A stretch of 64,000 nt of DNA from Dendrolimus kikuchii (taxonomy: Eukaryota > Arthropoda > Insecta > Lepidoptera > Lasiocampidae): assembly GCA_019925095.2 (NCBI GenBank), contig CM034392.1:16463387-16527386 (forward strand). The letters run 5' to 3'. A program made the translations under genes and the position numbers. The notes under the pieces were generated by a model. The model worked only from the letters and a program-made list of their open reading frames with translations, ran no database searches and was not told the DNA's origin. Positions 44,281 to 54,840 of this stretch are shown here, one piece after another (the first letter of the stretch is position 1; each line of letters begins with the position of its first letter).

Positions 44281-47174
44281 CAACTTGATCTTTTAAAGAC
44301 AAGTTACAATTTGACAGCATACGAGAATTTATGCAAATAACGAACGATTATGCAGAAGAAACTTTAATAAATCACCAAAAACATTGTATTACAAGTTGGA
44401 AAACCATAAATTAAACAACACCACAATATCCGAAGATTTAATGTTTTTTATGTGCAATTATTGAAGAATAACTACCGGAAAACATCTCCAAACGACGAAC
44501 GGCTATTACAGTGTGCCAAACTCATCAGAGACATTCTTTCCGGTGGTATGGAACTTGATAATGATGAACGGATGAAACCGTCAAGAGTTCTGATAATATA
44601 ATCCGATGATTATGCTATGATGAAAGTTAAAATGCGAATGAACACTGATGATAGTGCTTGTAATTTTGTTTTTTATGTTTTACTTGGTACCGACTTCAAG
44701 ATGTAGAAAATATTTATTTTTTGCTTAAAGTCGGTTTTGTTAAAAAATATTTTTTCTAATTTTGGTTGCTTGAATTAGGTTTAAAAATAATATTTTAAAC
44801 GCCTATAGAAATTGTACTACTAGCAAGTGTATACAAGTTATACCTTTCGAAGAGAATAAGTGCTCAACGCTTTTCAAGAAGCGTTGCTCTCGATTTACCT
44901 GAGATCCACTTATCAGATCCTGACTTGGTGACAACAGAACTACTTGACGCGTATACTCTTTCGAATAAAGTTTTTTTTTAATTGGTCCGCAATTGATGGA
45001 GGAATCGCGTAACAAACATGTAAAAAAACATACAGTCAAACTGAGAATCTTCCTTTTTAACTTGGTTAAAAAACTTAGCTTCATAAAAATCCCAATATGA
45101 TTCTATTTTAATTACCTAAAACGTCATGTAAAACGTCATACATATTTCTGCGAAGTCTGCTTTATACCTATGCTGTGTTTTCTGATTCGTATTAGAATTC
45201 ATTTAATATTAATGACATCATTCAAATTCACTATGAAACAAATCACGCATTCATACTGGAATTCCTTATAAAACGTTTTTGCTCTCTGAAAATAAACTTT
45301 AAACATTGCACGTGGTTTTCAAGCTTGCTTTAATTGAGTCTCTTTCCCTGTATCTACCTATTTATACCTAGAACACTGAAAAAGATTTCTATTCCATTTG
45401 GTAATGATGTCTCTTACTCAAAGAGGGTATTATAAATAAAATCGACAGACAACAAACATTTGGGTGTTACGAGCAACTTGTTAAAAGATAATACTTGGGG
45501 ACGATCTCAGCCATTAAAACCAAAGTAAATACTAATAATCCTATACAAAATTTACCAAGCCGGAAACCAAACCCTGGGCCTTTGCTTTTGGGTATAATCC
45601 GCGGAATAACGCGAAATCACAGAGGCCAAATATGAAATGTTTTATGAATATTTTAGCATGATATGACATGATAACATGATATGTATCTATCTATCTCAAT
45701 TCTCACAAGGCAAACCTAATCTAAAAGTCTCTGTAAGTTATAGTACATACATAGACAAATTGTGTTGTTTACCTTTATTTTACACACTTAATACTATAGT
45801 CAAATTCAATATAATGTCAAAACTCATGTAGAGCCGCACTATAAAACCAGTTCTGGAACCTATCAAGCTGATAATACTTATAGGAAAAAAAATTGGAATC
45901 GATATAGAAAGTCATACATTACCGAATCGACTAAAATTACCACACTTCATTATTTAAAAAATATATGTTACATCTAGTTGAGATAGACAAAAATGATAGG
46001 GGTTTAAGGCAACAAACGCACATCTCGCGCATGGTAAAGAAAGATTCGGATTTTAATCAATTCTTTGTGATCGCTTTATGAGTTTGTAAAATACTATTGG
46101 ACACATGTTGCTTTAAAATTATAGCCGTGGGCATACAATTTATAATTAATAAGATTTTAGGGTGAGTACATTCAATAATATGCCAATGAGAAAATTTTAC
46201 ATGACACAACATGAAAAGAATTAATCAAATTGGTATATCCTTTTTATAGTTATTTACGATCAACCGTCGTCAAGACGCATATAAAAATTATGATTTTTGA
46301 AGTTTGTCCGAGCTTACTGACTTTCCTTTACTTTTTCTTGAATACTTTTGAAGGAAAATTATGAACAAACAAAAAAGATAAGTCGCCAAGTAGATAACGA
46401 ACCACGCACGCCATAGGGTTCCGTAGTGGCATTGAAATTAAAATCTTTTTTTTTTCATTTAATAGCGAAACGGAGGTGAGAGATGCGCTCGCCATTAATA
46501 TTAATAAACCGTCCCTTGCAGGCCAGACTCTTGAAGATAGATAGAGTTATTGTATCCTCTCCCTCTCTAAGGATTTCTGACAATCCTAGTATGATGGTGA
46601 TTCTGGCAATCGCCATTAAAATATTTGCCAATAAATAATCTTTTTGATTTTATACAGTCTAAATAATACATTAGTACAAAATATTTAGATTTTGTCTTCG
46701 TTGTTTTGTAACATGATAAAAAGCACAGCCACATATCCGTGATAAGTAGTATCTCAGTTAATTTCACTGTCAGCTAGTCAGCTACCCTATTCTTTCTTTC
46801 AAGCCTGTAACTAGTTTCGTTACAGCCAAAGAGGACGATAGCAAAAGGAAAATGAAAATTTGATCAATTCATTCATGGTTATATGCAATACAGATATAAA
46901 ATTTATATTAACTCATGTTTTTTAATTCAAAGAAAAGTGCTCTTTAGTGTGAAAATAAATATATTGAAGCGTTTTCCTTGTTGCAATTTTCCTCTTCGTA
47001 TACGCTTGGTATTCGCAAAGGGATTGGGAAACAGAGTTGTATGGAAGCAAACGCATCCCAGTCGGGTCAATGATGCACCAGCTGAATAATGTATTGTAGT
47101 ACGTTTACCTCGAAACGTCTGCATTTTTGATTTGACCCCGAATAAGGGACTTTGGCCTTTGCCCTACACCAACG
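44281..47174. other. No gene; orphan coding-like fragment and foldback piece
   Basis: 44464-44601 forward is open and reads SPNDERLLQCAKLIRDILSG and DNDERMKPSRVLI, which looks protein-like but belongs to no family I can name. 44665-44750 shares ttttttatgttttacttgg and ccgacttcaagatg with 58950-59000. The frame at 44803-45084 (reverse) and the rest to 47174 show nothing recognisable. Confidence 0.4.
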
Positions 47175-47176
47175 TA

Positions 47177-48158
47177 CGAGGGTGAATCAAAAATTTCCTA
47201 AAATCAATATTAAAAAATATAAAAATTTAAACAAAAACAATAATTAATTTTTATCTCCCTCGAATGCAATACATTTAGAATAACGCGTTTCTAACTTCCT
47301 TATTCATTGCAAAAAAAAATATATATTATTGAGTCTCGAAAAAGTCCTCTACGGCAGCCATAACCGAATCAATAAAAAGGATTCCTTCACTATCCCAAAA
47401 CACTGAGGCCATAACTTTGTCAGTGGTAGGAGCAACTTGATATTTCTTAATGGATGGAGATGATGGTCAGTTCCAAGACATGCTTTGTCTCTTGGTTTCA
47501 GGATCCAAATGGTGGACCCACGTATTCTTCATGGTGACAAGGCGAAAGCAAAAATTATCTGAATCACGCTAGAACATTTCGAGGTTACGCTTAGAAATTT
47601 CCAAACGTCGTTTATGTTTCCGTCGGTTACCAGTCATGACACCCATCTTGCAGACACTTTTTTGAACCCCAGTGAATCAATTAATACGGATTGAACGCTA
47701 CCAAAAGATATCTTTAGGATCTCAGCTATATGTTTTATAGTTATTCTTCTGTCTTCCAAAACCAGATTCTCAACCTTTTTGACATTTTCTTCCGTAACGG
47801 AGGTTGAAGGCCGCCCAGAACGCGGGTCATCTGTACAGCTTGATCTACAGCCACCCAGTACGCAACCGTAGAATAGGGTACAGCATCATCCCGTAATGTC
47901 TGCTGAATGTCCGAAAAAAATTCTTTCACATATTTTTTTCGAACTGAGATATTTTATCACCGCACGTAACTCACTTTTATACCTAATTTTCCGTTTTTAG
48001 CCGCTCGTTGCACAAAACATCGATCTACCTGACAAAAACAAGTGACAGTTGGAATAAATATTGTGTGATTGACACTCTTTAATTTGAATATTAAACTTCC
48101 CCAACAAGGTTTTATATATAGGTATATGCTCTTGTAGGAACGTTTTGATTCACCCTGG
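47177..48158 (-). mobile_element. mariner-family element with both ends, internally deleted
   Basis: The inverted repeats agggtgaatcaaaa...ttccta at 47177-47200 and 48135-48158 are nearly perfect and flanked by TA on both sides, the mariner target. Length 982 bp. It belongs to a different family from the copies at 5709 and 48225. Confidence 0.9.
47330..47945 (-). pseudogene. mariner transposase, internally deleted and frameshifted
   Basis: The reverse strand begins near 47929 with a broken N-terminal helix-turn-helix (FFSDIQQTLRDDA), then GRPSTSVTEENVEKVENLVL and RRITIKHIAEILKISFGSV, the second DNA-binding helix region of mariner transposases. Further on come KKYQVAPTTDKVMASVFWDS and EGILFID, part of the catalytic domain after the first Asp. 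The frame then jumps to VEDFFETQ near the C-terminus. The region with the second Asp (HHDNA) and the third Asp is deleted, so no catalysis is possible. Frame changes occur at least at the first helix and at the Asp-1 region. Confidence 0.88.
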
Positions 48159-48224
48159 TAAAAAAGGATACCACGAAATGTATCGACTACTATTTCCGCT
48201 CTAGAAAGTAGATAGCGATTATAA

Positions 48225-49214
48225 TAGGTTGGGGGAAAAGTCTTTCCGCATATAGTACGTATGGACTTGTAATAAGATTTCTTTAGCTATACCATTTGTA
48301 TCTGGCTGGTTTTGGTATCATAAAAAAGTTTTAATTTTAAAGAAGACAATTCCAAATTCTAATTAGGAAAATGTGTGATTTTCATTTGTTTTTCTTATTG
48401 TTAAGATGAGTGAATATAATAATGAAGAAATTCGATACATTTTAAAATTTTACTACAAAAAAGGTAAAAATGCAACACAAGCCGCGAAAAAAATTTCTGA
48501 TGTTTATGGACCTAATGCAGTATCTGTGAGAGTAGCGCAAATTTGGTTTAAGCGTTTCCAATCCGGAAATTTTGATATCAAAGATGCACGTCGCTCTGGT
48601 CGCCCTGTTACGGACAAAATTGATGCCATTTTTGAAAAAGTGGAGCAAGATCGGCATATTAGTAGTTACGATGTAGCTGGAGAACTGGGAATTGACCACA
48701 AAACGGTTTTGGCGCATTTGAAAAAAGCTGGGTACACAAAAAAGCTCGATATTTGGGTGCCTCATAAGCTCACTGAAAGAAACCTAATGAACCGTGTACT
48801 CATTTGTGATTCTTTATTACGACGTAATGAAACCGAACCATTTTTGAAGAAGCTGATAACTGGTGATGAAAAGTGGATCACGTACGACAAGAACGTGCGA
48901 AAAAGATCGTGGTCAACGGCCAGTCAGGATTCACAGACTGTGGCGAAACCCGGGTTAACTCGCAACAAGGTGATGCTGTGTGTATGGTGGGATTGGAAGG
49001 GCCTAATTCATTATGAGCTGTTACCCCCAGGCAGGACCATCGATTCTGAACTGTATTGCGAACAACTGATGAGATTATAGCAAAAAATTGAGAGAAAGCG
49101 GCCGGAATTAATCAACAGAAGGGGTGTGGTTTTTCACCATGATAACGCTAGACCTCACACATCTTTAGCCACTCAGCAAAAAATAACGAGAGTTTGGCTG
49201 GGAGGTGTTAATGC
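48225..49214 (+). mobile_element. mariner transposon, 3' end missing
   Basis: The 5' terminal repeat taggttgggggaaaagtctt at 48225 matches the end of the copy at 5709. Similarity stops at about 49214 (gggaggtgttaatgc), before the third catalytic Asp, and no 3' repeat follows. It lies 66 bp from the unrelated mariner at 47177-48158. Confidence 0.92.
48406..49214 (+). pseudogene. mariner transposase, nearly open N-terminal two thirds
   Basis: The start ATG at 48406 follows a run of AT-rich leader. Residues 8-60 form the first helix-turn-helix and GRP at 65-67 is the hook between the two DNA-binding domains. The second helix-turn-helix (VAGELGIDHKTVLAHLKKAG) spans about 90-109, and WVPHKL at 117-122 is the conserved linker. 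TGDEKW carries the first Asp at residue 154. An AAG-to-TAG change gives a stop at 49078-49080; the frame continues past it to HHDNARPHTSLATQQK (second Asp). An AT-rich frameshift then ends it before the third Asp. It shares long identical stretches with the fragment at 5786-6427. Inactive. Confidence 0.95.
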
Positions 49215-50017
49215 TGTTCCTCAGCAATAACACCCTAAAAATACTACATAATCTTCAATTTTTCTTAAGATGCAAGATTAACGATATCATCCTTGCAACT
49301 TAATTTTTTCATTTGCTTATTAAGTTCTATTGTCGATTAATGTCAGTTATTTACATTTAACTTCTTCTCCATAGTATGATATGAAACCTATCCCCATCCC
49401 TTCCACTTTACATAATATATTTAAGTTCGTAGTTATAGTTCTATTTAGAGTCCTATTTCTCTATTTCACCATTTCTTTATTTCATTTGTTCTTACTTCAT
49501 TTTGTATATAAGAATATTGCGACAAACTTGGACACATGATTATTATATGGTATATGCAATATTCCAATAGATATTGGTACATAATACTATCTGCATTAGT
49601 AATATTAGGTGGCATCCTCTCAGTGAAAATAGAAACGCCACTATATAATATTACGTCATATTCTTAGTAAGGCGCAAGGGGTTGAGGAAAATCTTGCATT
49701 AAAACTCGAAATTTGTTGATTATTAAAAATCAATTAATGATTGATCACCGGGGTCTACCTTTTGAACCTAATGGGCTGACACACTTGTGTTTTGTCACGT
49801 ACGCTCCGGGCAAATTAACGTTTTAATATCAATCACCACCAGCGTTTAATGAGAGCAACAATCATAAATATCACACTAGCCCTAATGCCATTCAGTAATA
49901 AATTTAATGACCACAAACAAAATTGATGTTATTACTCATTTATAGTCATTAGGAATTGACGTATATTCGAAAAATGACTGGCGCAATGCAGCAAGGTTTA
50001 GTTTAGTTAAGCCACCA
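49215..50017. other. No gene seen
   Basis: AT-rich DNA without recognised elements. Confidence 0.5.
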
Positions 50018-50187
50018 AATATTATTTAATTTTTCTTGAATATCTCCTTAGACACCGGGTTTCCTGGAAGAGATCGCTATAAGCGATAAGGCCGCCCATT
50101 GTTCTAATTTAATTGTGTTTGTAATAAATATCTATGTTTAAGTTATGGTGAACATAAAGAGTTTTCATTCATTCATTCATTCATTCA
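50018..50187 (+). mobile_element. LINE-like 3' tail ending in ATTC repeats
   Basis: Second copy of the family at 19072-19250: tatctccttagacaccgggt, ttcctggaagagatcgct, gcgataaggccgcccattgt, ttatggtgaacataaagag and attcattcattcattc. Confidence 0.8.
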
Positions 50188-50709
50188 AGGTTTATCACAC
50201 CAATGCATAACAATTGGCAAGATATTTTTCAAATACAGCTCTGAATAAATTCTATGCTTTTGAGATAAAATTATGATACAAAAAACAATAAATAACTGCA
50301 TTCAACCATACAACTTATGTACATATTTATAAAATGCATAAACAAAAACTGTAGGTACCAAATAAAATCAAAATTTTGAAACCATAATGCTATCTCTCGG
50401 GGAGGTAAAACGAGGCGTCGCTCTAGACACATCATAAACAACGCGGTGAATCGTTATGTTAAGGCAGCCAGAATGAAGAATGCATCATAGTTCTGACTTG
50501 TAGATAAGGTCGGCTTTTTGCATAAACCTGTTCTGATTGGAGCAGAGCACGCGCCCAGCCGCGACCCAAGCCTACGTGACTTTTGACAGGGCACGCTGCC
50601 CGTCCACCTACCTAGCCCTAATCGACTTGCATTTAGAATCCATTTGATGACCGGATTATTAATTATATTATGAGTAGCTAATGTACCAAAATCAAATAGT
50701 ATCAACTAT
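50188..50709. other. No gene supported; small GC-rich patch
   Basis: 50535-50630 (gagcacgcgcccagccgcga, tttgacagggcacgctgccc) stands out but I cannot assign it. The reverse frame at 50454-50705 covers it and has no known domain. Confidence 0.4.
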
Positions 50710-50726
50710 AAATATACTGCCAACAT

Positions 50727-51777
50727 TTTTATTTTTTAAGGCGGGGGAAATGCTGTTTACGCACAATACTGGGTCCTTTGCAAGGGATTAGACCATAGTT
50801 GATCATGGAGGCTTTATCTTTTAATAAGGGACAATCCAAACAGTAATCAACCAGCTTGTGTGGAGACTCAGAGAAGTTGCACGGGCAACAACCACTACCC
50901 ACTAAAACCACCCTCCCATGTGCCCCGCGCTTTTTATGTAGGAAAGGCTGAGACTTAGAACGTAGTTACGCCCAGTCCGATCCAGCGCAAAAAGTGGCAG
51001 CACTTCGTCAGCGGGGGTGATGAATCCTTTGCTCACTTGATAGCTAAAGGCCCCCCGAAGCGGTATTATTCAGGGTGGGAAGTCATGCGCATACCTGCGT
51101 CTCCGGATGCCAGCCAACCGCCGGCGTCCGCGTGGAGTCGCATTAGTACGCGGAATAATACTACTCTCCCTATCTCGTTCAGCGGCCTCTTTGAGAGACA
51201 TTACCGTCACACAAAAAGTAACTGCAGGCCCCCAGGCATCGCTGCTATGCAGCATGGCTTTCACCAGACTGCAGAGCGAGTCGATCGCTCCTACTTGTGT
51301 CTCGAGTTCGAAACGCTGCGGCGCCCATGCCGCGCACTAGACTACCGTGTGAAACGCCGTGTCGGGTGCGCCGCACTGGCGGCATTCCGGGGAAGGCAAG
51401 CAGCCCACAATGTGACACAGATACTTATCGAAACACCCGTGTCCGGTAAGTATCTGTGTCATCCTGAAGGTCAGGGTTCCGCTTTCGCGGGTGACCCATT
51501 CCATCAGCCGCGGCCTGATTGCCTCCACCGTGTAGCCGCCGACCGCAGGGTTTTCCAACTCTTGAGACCAGATGGCGAGCATGGAGGCGGTTTCCCGCTT
51601 TCTGATCGCCTCGATTTCGACCTGGCAGAAGACCAGACCGCGAGCGAGAGCATCCTGTCGGGAGCGCCGCATTTTCGCCAGTACGTCCGCCTGGAGAGAC
51701 CAGGGCGGTTCGCCTGCCAAAAGTGTCGACGCCGTCCACGACACTGTACGGTACCCTCGAATGGTCCTCACGGCCAG
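50727..51777 (-). mobile_element. 5'-truncated R1-clade LINE with 17-bp target duplication
   Basis: Bounded by aaatatactgccaacat at 50710-50726 and 51778-51794. The 3' end lies at the left: a T-rich end (tttttattttttaagg) is the complement of the A-rich tail. The 3' untranslated region contains ggttttagtgggtag, also in the 13196-14054 copy. 1,051 bp. Confidence 0.9.
51070..51777 (-). pseudogene. R1-clade ORF2, C-terminal part, one stop codon
   Basis: The reverse frame enters from the truncated 5' side and stays open for most of its 236 codons. It reads AIRKRETASMLAIWSQELEN, then ESGTLTFRMTQILTGHGCFD, KYLCHIVG and the zinc finger PECRQCGAPDTAFHTVV. A TAG at 51337-51339 falls inside the finger, between the His and the last Cys (the next residues are CAAW). 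The same frame continues to KAMLHSSDAWGPAVTFC and LKEAAERDRES and ends at 51070. Endonuclease and reverse transcriptase domains were never copied here. It is better preserved than 13566-14054, so probably a younger insertion. The long forward frame at 51037-51801 is only its antisense shadow. Confidence 0.9.
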
Positions 51778-52130
51778 AAATATACTGCCAACATGTATTA
51801 AGTGTAGGGGACCTAATTTCATTTCACTCGGAAATTTAATTTCATTTTATATCGCAAACTATCCCATCTCTGGGCATGAAAGTATTTATGTCCGTTTTCG
51901 GTATTAAAACTACATTTATACAAAATTGCAGAAAAAATTATCCAGTATTCCTAGTAGTTTTCCGTGAAAACTTAACGAAAAGACATATCGATTTACTATC
52001 GCATTTTTTATAGATGATGAATGTTTATATCTATAAACTTGAGAAATGATTGGTCTTATCCAAACTTTCAACCTTTATTTCAAACCGTCCTAGCTATATT
52101 TATCTATCCCCCGTCTATGACGACTACATA

Positions 52131-52470
52131 AATGACAAAAAGGACAACTCGGACAACTCGGACAAATCGGACTACTCGGACATCTCGCACAAATCGTACA
52201 AATCGAACAAATCGTACAAATCGAACAAATCGGACAAATCGGACAACTCTGACAAATCGGACAACTCGGACATATCGGACAACTCGGACAAATCGAGCAA
52301 ATCGGACAAATCAGACAAATCGAACAACTCTGACAAATCGAACAACTCGGACAAATTGGACAACTCGGACAAATCGGAAAACCCGGACAAATTGGACAAA
52401 TCGAACAAAAAAGACAAATCTGATAACTCGGACAAATCGGACAAAAAGAACAAATTGAACAAAGATGACG
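52131..52470. repeat. Minisatellite, about 35 units of 9 bp (gacaaatcg)
   Basis: Units gacaaatcg, gacaactcg, aacaaatcg and tacaaatcg run head to tail. All frames are open (DKSDNSDKS, TNRTTRTNR, SDLSELSD and the like), which produces spurious open frames on both strands. Confidence 0.93.
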
Positions 52471-52784
52471 AAAATGGAAAATCACAAAAAACCTATCCCA
52501 CTTTTTGGGATAACCTTTACATAAATCTATCCCATTATCCGGGATAAAAGGTATCCCTTATCCACCCTCGGTATTAAAATTACATGTATACTGCATTTCA
52601 ACTAAATCGATCCAGTAGTTTTCCCGTAAAAGCATAACAAACAGAAAGACAAATATATTTTTCTCCCGGAAACTATCCCATTTTTCGGGATAAAAAGTAT
52701 CCTATGTTCATTCTCGGCATCGAAAATATATATATACTGAGTTTCAGCCAAATCAATCCAGTAGTTTTTGCGTGAAAACGGAAC

Positions 52785-52990
52785 AGGAACGTTGCGTGAA
52801 GCGCACTTCAGGCAGTCTTTCCGCGCATCGCGGAATGTTCGGTGGTGCCGTTCCCGTTGGACGCGAAAAGAGAGCACAAGAGATCAGCCTTCTCTTTTGC
52901 GTAAGTAGCCAGTGAACCATCTGGTCCGTGTAGAGGTGACAGGGACGACCTAAATTGCCTTCTACAGCCTTGGCGAGAGACCAAAAAGCG
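52785..52990 (-). pseudogene. LINE fragment (endonuclease-reverse transcriptase linker)
   Basis: The reverse strand, with one frameshift, reads FWSLAKAVEGNL(G)RP, then PDGSLATYAKEKADLLCSLF and, in the other frame, IPRCAERLPEVRFTQRS. This is the linker between the endonuclease and reverse transcriptase of a non-LTR element; clade not assigned. Only about 205 bp are present, placed at the centre of the foldback. Confidence 0.75.
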
Positions 52991-53165
52991 TGACTTGTCA
53001 GAGTTGTCCAATTTGTCCGAGTTGTTCGAATTGTCCGAATTGTCCGATTTGTCCAATTTGTACGAGTTGTCCGATTTGTCCTTTTTGTCCAATTTTTCCG
53101 ACTTATCCGATTTGTCCGTTTGGTCCGATTTGTCTGATTTGTCCGATTTGTCCGTTTTGTCCGTT
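52991..53165. repeat. Minisatellite, about 19 units of 9 bp, inverted copy
   Basis: Units ttgtccgat, ttgtccgag and ttgtccaat are the complement of the gacaaatcg array in the left arm. It is about half as long. Confidence 0.9.
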
Positions 53166-53581
53166 TTGTCATTTATGTAGTTGTCATATACGGGGGATAG
53201 ATAAATATAGCTAGGACGGTTTGAAATAAAGGTTGAAAGTTTGGATAAGACCAATCATTTATTCTTTCTTCATAGATATAAACATTTACCATCTATAAAA
53301 AATGCGATAGTAACTCAATATGTCTTTCCGTTAAGTTTTCATGGAAAACTACTAGGAATACTAGATCGCTTTTGCTCTAATTTTGTTTAAATATAGTTTT
53401 AATACCGAAAATGGACATAAATACTTTTCATGCCCGAAGATGAGATAGTTTGCATTATAAAATGAAATTAAACTTCCGAGTGCAAATAGCACTAACATAA
53501 AAATTAAGCACAATGGAACCTGTACTAACAACTCCTGCTCTTTAAACAAGAAGCACGCAGTAGAGGTTGACCCGCGGCGTA

Positions 53582-53730
53582 AAATATAGCCTATGTCACT
53601 CGGGAATAATGTAACTTTCTAGTGGTCAAAGAATTTTCAAAATCGGATCAATAGTACCGGAGATTACCGGAAATTACCTTGAACATCCAAACTCACAAAC
53701 CTTACCTCTTTATAATATTATTATATAGTA
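53582..53730 (-). mobile_element. Helitron fragment, reverse orientation
   Basis: It resembles 813-1004: tatagcctatgtcactcggg, gtaactttctagtggtcaaa, tcaaaatcggatcaatagta, aaaccttacctctttataatatta. Its 3' end is lost where it joins the right arm of the foldback. Confidence 0.72.
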
Positions 53731-53810
53731 TATTTTTTTTTTTTTAATTTTTGTTTTGGTGAATAATAAAGTGTTGTCTATGTCTATGTCTATGTCTATG
53801 TCTATATAGA
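53731..53810 (+). mobile_element. Retroelement tail with CTATGT repeats
   Basis: A T run, ggtgaataataaagtgttg (with an aataaa signal) and four CTATGT units. It looks like a LINE 3' tip. Confidence 0.55.
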
Positions 53811-54290
53811 TGAATTAAAATAAAAACCAAACTTTTGTTTTACAGAAAAAAGTTGTGTGTGTGCAGTTCACATGCAATGGAAATGAAACAAAGTGTGACA
53901 AAGGGTGAAAGGGATTCTAAATTTCGTGACATCATATTTCATATATTATATCGTTATTTAAGCTTTAAAACACGAAATTTGAAGTATTAACAAAAATCTT
54001 CAAAACATTTCCAACTCTATCTGTATAAGCAGTTTTTAAATTATTAAATATAATGTATTGTATCTCATTCTCTCGCAGGCCTATAGATTTATATGTTATT
54101 TCGTTTCATCGAGTATCAAATTATAAACGATTCTAAAGAAGTTTCACTTCAAAAATATATATAAAAACCCTATTGTACAAGACAGAGTGTCTAAACCAGA
54201 ACTATATTCAAAGATCGATAGTGCCTACTACGCTACACTATAGCTCAATAGTCAATAAGTAACATAAATTAAATAAAAATGCCACGCTGA
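53811..54290. other. No gene seen
   Basis: AT-rich DNA. At 54291-54312 a tip of the 25298/43178 repeat (aaaaccgttaaaacgaagtt) precedes the LINE remnant. Confidence 0.45.
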
Positions 54291-54329
54291 AAACCGTTAA
54301 AACGAAGTTTTAGTTATGTTTTTTATGAT

Positions 54330-54840
54330 AAATAGGTTCAAGTTTGACCACGATCACGCCTAATATTAGACGATGATGCGGTCTAAGATGAAGCACGCTT
54401 ACCCAAAAAATATGTATTGGCACGAGACTTGAAGACTCCTGGATTTTACTTTTCGGGAAACAGACTCTAGTAGTGCATTCCACAGTTCTGTCGTACGCAA
54501 AAGAAACGTGGAGGCAAAACGCTTCGTTCGTACTGGTGGTGTTTCCACGGTGAAACGATGGCGTAGACTAGAGCGCCTTGTCGTCCGAAGATGAAATGGT
54601 GTAGGGAGAATTAGGTCGAACAGTTCAATCACGCACTCTCCGAAATGAATCCTGTAGAATACCGGTAGACTTGCTACTCTATCGGTATCTATGTATGTCT
54701 AGAGCCGGTCTAGCCGGTTGCTACGAATCAGCCTTTTGGCTCTTCTCTAAATTGATTCTAGCGCTTCAAGCTGGTGTTTAGCTGAGGCGTCCCAAAGATG
54801 AGAACAATACTCCATCTTACTTGTTACATGTGCACTTACT
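54330..54840 (-). pseudogene. LINE ORF2 C-terminal region
   Basis: The reverse strand reads KMEYCSHLWDASAKHQLEAL near 54750-54815, then LIRSNRLDRL, then RVASLPVFYRIHFGECVIEL near 54610-54670. It continues with FHLRTTRRSSLRHRF, TKRFASTFLLRTTELWNALL and a stop near 54400. This is the conserved end of CR1/Jockey-type non-LTR reverse transcriptases ('EYCSHLW', 'VASL.VFYRI..GEC', 'R...F.PRTA.LWN.LP'). The 3' flank cgcatcatcgtc...gtggtcaaac also fits. An in-frame stop and a frameshift separate the blocks. Confidence 0.85.

Larger units (their letters stand above)
51825..53482. repeat. 1.66-kb foldback of two head-to-head Helitron copies
   Basis: 51825-52139 and 53168-53482 are inverted copies of about nine-tenths identity by eye: cactcggaa...ttaatttcatt, tatttatgtcc.ttttcggt, ttactatcgcattttttata, aaccgtcctagctatattta, and others. 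Each arm runs inward into a 9-bp array (52131-52470 and 52991-53165, again inverted). The spacer holds the rest of the left Helitron copy (to about 52780) and a LINE fragment (52785-52990). The right copy continues outward to a broken gacccgcggcg hairpin near 53580. Confidence 0.85.

Noticed and set aside
48442..48765. 107-codon reverse frame
   Set aside because: Shadow of the mariner transposase on the forward strand.
51037..51801. 254-codon forward frame, the longest in the window
   Set aside because: It is antisense to the R1-clade ORF2 remnant, whose motifs (TFRMTQILTGHGCF, CRQCG) are on the reverse strand, and it overruns the LINE boundary at 51777.
52131..52470. CRISPR-like array
   Set aside because: Units are 9 bp with no spacers and the genome is eukaryotic; it is a minisatellite.
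52090..53254. Long low-complexity frames (NKSDKSD, TNRTTRT, ICPSCPIC)
   Set aside because: By-products of the period-9 arrays in the foldback. The Cys-rich frame is not a zinc-finger protein.
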